DNA of 61,003 bases from Pseudoxanthomonas suwonensis J47 (GTDB lineage: Bacteria; Pseudomonadota; Gammaproteobacteria; Xanthomonadales; Xanthomonadaceae), in NCBI RefSeq assembly GCF_000513955.1, contig NZ_AZUZ01000012.1, positions 53,471 to 114,473 on the forward strand, in the 5' to 3' direction. The notes below the pieces were generated by a model. That model was given only the letters and a program-made list of their open reading frames with translations. It ran no database searches and was not told the DNA's origin. The first letter of the stretch is position 1; the number at the start of each line of letters is the position of its first letter. Both the position numbers and the translations under genes were made by a program. Shown here in pieces: positions 56,244-61,003 of the stretch.

Positions 56244-58409
56244 TTGTCTCGCCCTGCCATCGACGGTCTGCCTGCCCTGCTGCGGGGTCCGCTTGCGGAC
56301 CCGCTGTCCGCTGCGCTGCGCGCGCTGTTGCTGGAAGCCTGGGAAGCCGTCGCGGACCGCACGCAGCGCTCGTCGTGGCCGGTGATCGCCGACACCCTGC
56401 AGACGCTCGCGCGCCTCGACGCCGACGAATCCGCGCTGCTGGCCGGGCTGCTGTTCGAGCTGCCGGGGCTGCGCGCGGCGGTGGCCACGCGCGTCGCCGC
56501 CAGCCATCCGGCGGTGCCGGGCCTGCTCGACGGCCAGGACGCGGCCGACCAGGTCTGGGCGCTGCATGCCGGCCGCGAGGCCGGGCGCAATGGCGAAGGC
56601 CTGCGCCGGCTGCTGCTGGCGATCGTCCAGGACCTGCGCGTGGTGCCGATCCTGCTGTCGCGGCAGCTGGCGAAGATGCGTGTCGCCGACCGCCTGGCCG
56701 AGGCCGAGCGCCGCGCGCTGGCGCAGCTGACCCGCGACATCCACGCGCCGCTGGCCAACCGCCTGGGCATCTGGCAGCTGAAGTGGGAGCTGGAGGACCT
56801 GGCGTTCCGCTTCCTCGAGCCGGACACCTACCGCCACCTGGCGCGCGAGCTGGACGAGAGCCGCACCGCGCGCGAGCGCTACATCGAGGCGGTGAAGAAG
56901 GAGCTCGGCCGCACCCTGGCCGGACACGGCATCCGCGCCGACATCAGCGGCCGGCCGAAGCACATCTACAGCATCTGGCGGAAGATGCAGAAGAAGAACC
57001 TGCCGCTGGACCGCCTCTACGACCTGCGCGCGGTACGGGTGATGGTCGACGACGTCGCCGCCTGCTACGCCGCGCTGGGCGTGGTCCACGCGCTGTGGGC
57101 GCCGGTGCCGGGCGAGTTCGACGACTACATCGCCCGGCCCAAGCCCAACGGCTACAGCTCGCTGCATACCGCGGTGGTCGGCCCGGAAGGGCGCACCCTG
57201 GAAGTGCAGATCCGCACCCGCGAGATGCACGAGCAGGCCGAGCTGGGCGTGGCCGCGCACTGGCGCTACAAGGAGACCGGCGGCAGCGCCGCGGGCAAGG
57301 GCGCCGGCCGCGCGTTCGAGCGCAAGATCGCGTGGATGCGGCAGCTGCTGGAGCAGTCCGGCGACGGCCGCGACGAGGGCCTGGCCGGGGCGCTCGACGC
57401 CGAGCTGGTCGAGGAGCGCGTCTACGCGTTGACCCCGAAGGGCGAGGTGGTGGACCTGCCGCAGGGCGCCACGCCGCTGGACTTCGCCTACCACGTGCAC
57501 ACGATGGTCGGGCATCGCTACCGCGGGGCCAAGGTCAACGGCCGCATCGTGCCGCTGGGCCACCGCCTGCGCAGCGGCGACCGGGTCGAGATCCTCACCG
57601 GCAAGGAGCCGGATCCCAAGCGCGACTGGCTGCTGCCGGCCAACGGCTACCTGGCCAGTGGCCGCTCGCGCGACAAGGTCCGCGCCTGGTTCCACAAGCT
57701 GGACCGTTCGCGCAACGTGGCCGCCGGCAGGGAAATGCTCGAGCGCGAGATCAAGCGCCTGGGCCTGCACCAGGCCGACCTGGCGCCGGTGGCGAAGAAG
57801 TTCCACGCCGAGACCGTGGACGACCTGTACATCCAGGTGGCGCTGGGCGACGTCGGACCGCACCAGATCGGCCGCGCCCTGCACGAGCTCTCGCGTCCGG
57901 CCGAGCCGGCGCCGGCGGTGCTGCCGCCGCCGCGGGTGCCGCGCCAGGTCCGGCGGAAGAAGGCCGAGGCCGGCTTCACCGTGCAGGGTGTCGGCAACCT
58001 GCTGGTGCAGCTGGGACGCTGCTGCCAGCCGGTGCCGGGCGAGCCGATCGCCGGCTACCTGACCCGCACCCGCGGCGTCACCGTGCACCGCGCCGACTGC
58101 GCCGCGTTCGCGCGCCTGGCCGCGGCCCAGCCGCAGCGGGTGCTGCCGGTGGAGTGGGGCCACGGCGGGGGCGGCTACGAGGTCGACGTGGAGGTGGATG
58201 GCGTCGACCGCAAGTGGCTGCTCAAGGACGTGACCACGCTGATCGCCCAGGAGGACGCGCACGTGTCCGACATCCGCAGCGAATTGCGTGACAGCGGCCG
58301 GGTACGCCTGCGCCTGCGCCTGCGGGTGACCGACTACGGCCAGCTTTCGACCCTGCTCGGCAAGCTGGACGCGCTGCCGGGCGTGGAGCGGGCGTACCGG
58401 CTCGGCTGA
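56244..58409 (+). CDS. relA: RelA, (p)ppGpp synthetase I
   Basis: RelA makes (p)ppGpp on ribosomes with uncharged tRNA. The 721-residue protein from TTG 56244 (GGAA just upstream; no ATG nearby) has a degenerate hydrolase domain: at residues ~65-80 LLAGLLFELPGLRAA replaces the HD metal motif. The synthetase domain (~210-330) shows RPKHIYSIWRKMQKK, DLRAVRVMVDD and PKPNGYSSLHTAVVG; then TGS (ALTPKGEVVDLPQGATPLDFAYHVH, ~391), a zinc-finger/RIS region with QLGRCCQPVPGEP, and a C-terminal ACT domain. VMVDD (EXDD type) is the RelA form, RXKD being SpoT. spoT follows 91 bp later. Confidence 0.95.
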   Translation: MSRPAIDGLPALLRGPLADPLSAALRALLLEAWEAVADRTQRSSWPVIADTLQTLARLDADESALLAGLLFELPGLRAAVATRVAASHPAVPGLLDGQDAADQVWALHAGREAGRNGEGLRRLLLAIVQDLRVVPILLSRQLAKMRVADRLAEAERRALAQLTRDIHAPLANRLGIWQLKWELEDLAFRFLEPDTYRHLARELDESRTARERYIEAVKKELGRTLAGHGIRADISGRPKHIYSIWRKMQKKNLPLDRLYDLRAVRVMVDDVAACYAALGVVHALWAPVPGEFDDYIARPKPNGYSSLHTAVVGPEGRTLEVQIRTREMHEQAELGVAAHWRYKETGGSAAGKGAGRAFERKIAWMRQLLEQSGDGRDEGLAGALDAELVEERVYALTPKGEVVDLPQGATPLDFAYHVHTMVGHRYRGAKVNGRIVPLGHRLRSGDRVEILTGKEPDPKRDWLLPANGYLASGRSRDKVRAWFHKLDRSRNVAAGREMLEREIKRLGLHQADLAPVAKKFHAETVDDLYIQVALGDVGPHQIGRALHELSRPAEPAPAVLPPPRVPRQVRRKKAEAGFTVQGVGNLLVQLGRCCQPVPGEPIAGYLTRTRGVTVHRADCAAFARLAAAQPQRVLPVEWGHGGGGYEVDVEVDGVDRKWLLKDVTTLIAQEDAHVSDIRSELRDSGRVRLRLRLRVTDYGQLSTLLGKLDALPGVERAYRLG

Positions 58410-58465
58410 ACGCGGAGTCAGCGGAATGGCGGCGGACGGGTGCGCGTTACCACGGTATTTCCGGT

Positions 58466-58494
58466 TTGCCGTTCACCGGTAGCTGGCATAACCT
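58466..58494 (+). promoter_or_regulatory. Candidate promoter for spoT (leaderless layout)
   Basis: TTGCCG (58466-58471), 17-bp spacer and TAACCT (58489-58494) form a fair sigma-70 promoter. The -10 ends 6 nt before the spoT ATG, so transcription would start at or next to the A of ATG. No Shine-Dalgarno is visible before spoT. Confidence 0.5.
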
Positions 58495-58500
58495 CTGCAC

Positions 58501-60672
58501 ATGAATACCGGCCTTTCCGCCCACGCAGTCGATAGCGCTCCGCCGTCCGCTGGCGAGCCCTTGCCCGACTACGTCCTGGAGCTGGAACGGGCGGCCGCGT
58601 ACCTGCCGCGCGAGCAGCTGCCGCTGCTGCGCGAGGCCTGGCGGGTCGGCGCGATCGCCCACGCCGGGCAGACCCGCAAGTCCGGCGAGCCGTACATCAC
58701 CCACCCGGTGGCGGTGGCCGGCGTGCTGGCCGAGCTGGGCCTGGACGTGGAGACGCTGATCGCGGCGATCCTGCACGACACCATCGAGGACACGCCGCTC
58801 ACCCGCGAGGAGCTGGCGGCGCAGTTCGGCGAGGACGTGGCCGAGCTGGTCGATGGCGTCACCAAGCTGGACAAGCTGAAGTTCCGCGACCGCCAGGAGG
58901 CGGCCGCCGAGAGCTTCCGCAAGATGCTGCTGGCCATGTCGCGCGACCTGCGCGTGATCATGATCAAGCTGGCCGACCGCCTGCACAACATGCGCACGCT
59001 CGGCGCGCAGAGCGCCGAGGCCCGCACCCGCATCGCCCGCGAGACGCTGGAGATCTACGCGCCGATCGCGCAGCGGCTGGGCATGAGCCTGGTCAAGTCG
59101 GAGCTGCAGAACCTCGGCTTCCGCGCGTTGCATCCGTGGCGCCACGCGATCATCGAGAAGCACATCCGCAGCCAGCCGGTGGTCCGCCGCGAGGCGATGG
59201 CGCAGGTGGAGGTGAAGCTGTCGCAGGGCCTGGCCCGCGACGGCCTCGAGCACCGCCTGGTCAGCCGGATCAAGACGCCCTGGAGCATCTACAACAAGAT
59301 GCAGGGCGAGGGTAAGAGCTTCGACCAGGTGATGGACGTGTTCGGCTTCCGCGTGGTGGTGCGGTCGGTGGCCGACTGCTACCGCGCGCTGGGCGTGGTC
59401 CATGCGCAGTTCAAGCCGCTGGACGGGCGCTTCCGCGATTTCATCGCCATCCCCAAGGCCAACGGCTACCAGTCGCTGCACACGGTGCTGTTCGGGCCCT
59501 ACGGCTCGCCGATCGAGGTGCAGATCCGCACCGAGGAGATGGACCTGATCGCCGAGCGCGGCATCGCCGCGCACTGGACCTACAAGCACGGCGGCGACAG
59601 CCCGAACAGCGCGCAGAGCCGGGCCCACGCCTGGATCGTGGAGCTGATCGAGTCGCAGCGCGCGGCCGGTTCGTCGCTGGAGTTCCTGGAGAACGTCAAG
59701 GTCGACCTGTTCCCGGACGAGGTCTACCTGTTCACGCCGAAGGGCCGGATCCTGGCGTTGCCGCGCAATTCCACGGCGCTGGATTTCGCCTATGCGGTGC
59801 ACACCGACGTGGGCAACCAGGCGGTGGCGGCGCGCGTGGACAAGAAGCTGGTGCCGCTGAAGACCAAGCTCTCCAGCGGGCAGACGGTGGAGATCATCAC
59901 CGCCAAGTCGGCGGCGCCGAAGCCGCAGTGGCTGGAGTTCGTGGTCACCAGCAAGGCGCGTACTTCGATCCGCCACCAGCTCAAGCAGCTGGAGCACGAG
60001 GACGCGGTGCAGCTGGGCCACCGCATGCTCGACCGCGCGCTGGAGGCGATGGGCAGTTCGCTGGAGCGGCTGCCGGCCAAGCGGCTGGAGTCGTTCCTGG
60101 TGGAGCACCGTTTCCCGCGGCTGGAGGCCTTCCTGGCCGAGGTGGCGCTGGGCAACTGGATGCCGAGCCAGGCGGCGCAGGCGCTGATGGCCTACGCGGA
60201 ACTGCGCGGCGGCGGGCATTCGAAGCATTCGCAGGAAAAGATCCTGATCAACGGCACCGAGGGCGGGGTGGTCAGCTTCGCCAACTGCTGCCAGCCGATC
60301 CCGGGCGACGAGATCATGGGTTACCACACCTCGGGCAAGGGCGTGGTGGTGCACCGGCTGGACTGCCCGAACCTGGCGGAGTTCCGCAAGTCGCCGGAGC
60401 GCTGGGTGCCGATCGACTGGGATCCGAACGTGAGCGGCGACTACGATACGTCGCTGATCGTCGACGTGGAGAACCACACCGGCGTGCTGGCGCAGCTGGC
60501 GGCGGCGGTGGCGCAGAGCCAGTCGAACATCGAGCGGGTGGACTACCTGGACCGCGACATGAATGCGGCGCAGCTGCGCTTCGCGATCCAGGTCCGCGAC
60601 CGCAACCACCTCGCCGAAGTCATCCGCCGCCTGCGCCGGCTCAACGTGGTGCAGGCGGTACGCCGGCAGTAA
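58501..60672 (+). CDS. spoT: SpoT, bifunctional (p)ppGpp hydrolase/synthetase
   Basis: SpoT mainly degrades (p)ppGpp and makes some under carbon, iron or fatty-acid stress. The 723-residue protein has an intact hydrolase domain with AAILHDTIEDT (His92-Asp93), a synthetase domain (SRIKTPWSIYNKMQ, DVFGFRVVVRSVADCYRALG, PKANGYQSLHTVLFG), TGS (YLFTPKGRILALPRNSTALDFAYAVHTDVGN, ~402-463), a conserved cysteine pair (FANCCQPIPGDEI), and C-terminal ACT (~648-721). The length equals the family (~700). In E. coli it follows gmk-rpoZ; here it follows relA instead, and no trmH or recG is seen downstream before the window end. Confidence 0.97.
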   Translation: MNTGLSAHAVDSAPPSAGEPLPDYVLELERAAAYLPREQLPLLREAWRVGAIAHAGQTRKSGEPYITHPVAVAGVLAELGLDVETLIAAILHDTIEDTPLTREELAAQFGEDVAELVDGVTKLDKLKFRDRQEAAAESFRKMLLAMSRDLRVIMIKLADRLHNMRTLGAQSAEARTRIARETLEIYAPIAQRLGMSLVKSELQNLGFRALHPWRHAIIEKHIRSQPVVRREAMAQVEVKLSQGLARDGLEHRLVSRIKTPWSIYNKMQGEGKSFDQVMDVFGFRVVVRSVADCYRALGVVHAQFKPLDGRFRDFIAIPKANGYQSLHTVLFGPYGSPIEVQIRTEEMDLIAERGIAAHWTYKHGGDSPNSAQSRAHAWIVELIESQRAAGSSLEFLENVKVDLFPDEVYLFTPKGRILALPRNSTALDFAYAVHTDVGNQAVAARVDKKLVPLKTKLSSGQTVEIITAKSAAPKPQWLEFVVTSKARTSIRHQLKQLEHEDAVQLGHRMLDRALEAMGSSLERLPAKRLESFLVEHRFPRLEAFLAEVALGNWMPSQAAQALMAYAELRGGGHSKHSQEKILINGTEGGVVSFANCCQPIPGDEIMGYHTSGKGVVVHRLDCPNLAEFRKSPERWVPIDWDPNVSGDYDTSLIVDVENHTGVLAQLAAAVAQSQSNIERVDYLDRDMNAAQLRFAIQVRDRNHLAEVIRRLRRLNVVQAVRRQ

Positions 60673-60731
60673 GCCGCGTTCGTGCCGCAGACAGGGGCTG
60701 CGGGAGCAACAGCAACAGCGTCCGGGTGGCT

Positions 60732-60830
60732 GGCTTCGGGCGGAGCCGCGGCAGCGCGGAGGGGGCGCCGGGAATGAGCCAGGGCGCTGGCGACGTTTGA
60801 CGCGTCGCCACGCGCCAGTTGACTTGCCGC
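60732..60830 (-). repeat. Repeat modules next to MITE copy 2 (partial A, then B)
   Basis: After spoT no gene is seen (60673-61003). At 60732-60766 lies a partial module A end (GGCTTCGGGCGGAGCCGCGG, matching 60869-60888 at almost every base), then module B (60764-60830) whose reverse complement resembles the 89-bp insert at 50342-50430 (GGCGCGTGGCGACGCGTCAAACGTC versus GGCGCGTGGCGACGCGCCAGACGTC). Confidence 0.65.
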
Positions 60831-60883
60831 ATCCTCGGCGTCCTGCTGTTTGAAGCATTGGCGTGGCGGGCTTCGGACGGAGC

Positions 60884-60992
60884 CGCGGCAGCGCGGGGGT
60901 ATGGCGCATCGCGCGGTTCCGCCGTCCATGGCTCCAACGCGCGAGCGCAGGCCATCCATGGCCTGCTTGCGCCATACCCCCGCGCTACCGCG
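60884..60992 (-). repeat. MITE-like element, copy 2 (intact 24-bp inverted ends)
   Basis: A 109-bp element with terminal inverted repeats of 24 bp at 60884-60907 and 60969-60992, one mismatch; the core of each end is GCGCGGGGGTATGGCGC and its complement. The interior carries a second palindrome (AGGCCATCCATGGCCT). Its reverse complement matches copy 1 at 50431-50532 at about 95%. No coding capacity beyond spurious frames. The window ends 11 bp later with sequence that continues the similarity. Confidence 0.82.
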
Positions 60993-61003
60993 TCTTTCGG
61001 CGC

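Noticed and set aside
58447-60975. An 842-codon minus-strand frame opposite spoT
   Set aside because: It lies antisense to the complete, motif-bearing spoT, has low-complexity His/Arg/Leu-rich content, and no ribosome site or domain.

Overview
The window is high-GC (roughly 70%) gammaproteobacterial chromosome. Gene content and order point to the Xanthomonadaceae/Lysobacteraceae (Lysobacter, Luteimonas, Pseudoxanthomonas and relatives): pilR-pilS beside sucCD, a GH15 enzyme between otsB and otsA, divergent bamD and rluD-pgeF, GTG/TTG starts, TonB-dependent receptor, and short interspersed repeats of the GATTCG and GGGTCA types. The genus cannot be fixed from this sequence. There are no rRNA or tRNA genes, CRISPR arrays, prophages or full insertion sequences.

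Layout. 1-3486 (minus): rph-rdgB-hemW and a DUF1631 gene cut by the window edge. 3641-7390 (plus): yicC, gmk, rpoZ, a terminator and a TPR membrane protein. 7402-9525 (minus): a two-domain glycosyltransferase, divergent from mrcB (PBP1b). 9625-17896 (plus): mrcB, a TPR lipoprotein, yoaA-type helicase, tsaB, a frameshifted sigma factor, a VOC protein, dgkA and terC. 18005-20111: lemA with two TPM-domain genes. 20175-22365: lgt-thyA-folA. 22373-24477 (minus): rsmA-apaG-apaH. 24554-27608 (minus): pilS-pilR. 27801-33154 (plus): sucC-sucD, an ECF sigma factor with a membrane partner, and nadE. 33259-34134 (minus): bamD. 34236-36043 (plus): rluD-pgeF. 36083-40940 (minus): a DUF481 protein and the trehalose operon otsB-GH15-otsA. 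41151-47234 (plus): DUF3574 lipoprotein, TonB-dependent receptor, frameshifted permease, DUF3014 and DUF4166 proteins; then a GIY-YIG gene on minus. 47652-50237: clpB behind a sigma-32 type promoter. 50640-51197 (minus): dps. 51296-55537: hrpA. 55581-56183 (minus): a secreted protein of unknown function. 56244-60672: relA then spoT in tandem.

Most genes are housekeeping: translation and RNA maturation (rph, rluD, rsmA, tsaB, hrpA), envelope building (mrcB, lgt, bamD, dgkA), thymidylate/folate, TCA cycle, NAD, type IV pilus control, and stress (clpB, dps, trehalose, ppGpp). relA, spoT and rpoZ are all here, but spoT has left the gmk-rpoZ-spoT order known from E. coli and sits behind relA.

The least ordinary observations are structural. 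Two genes, a sigma-70-like factor (17-bp unit) and a membrane permease (23-bp unit), are each broken by one exact tandem duplication whose removal restores a full frame. A third gene (TPR) seems to carry two compensating single-base shifts. A palindromic interspersed element lies in frame inside hrpA. A MITE-like element with 24-bp inverted ends occurs twice in opposite orientations (about 50.3-50.5 and 60.9-61.0 kb), and one copy is split by a second repeat module. About 11.6 kb of trehalose and TonB-uptake genes separates pgeF from clpB, which are adjacent in E. coli. I found no clearly new multi-gene system. The duplications and the mosaic repeats are the best candidates for follow-up, and assembly error must be excluded first.
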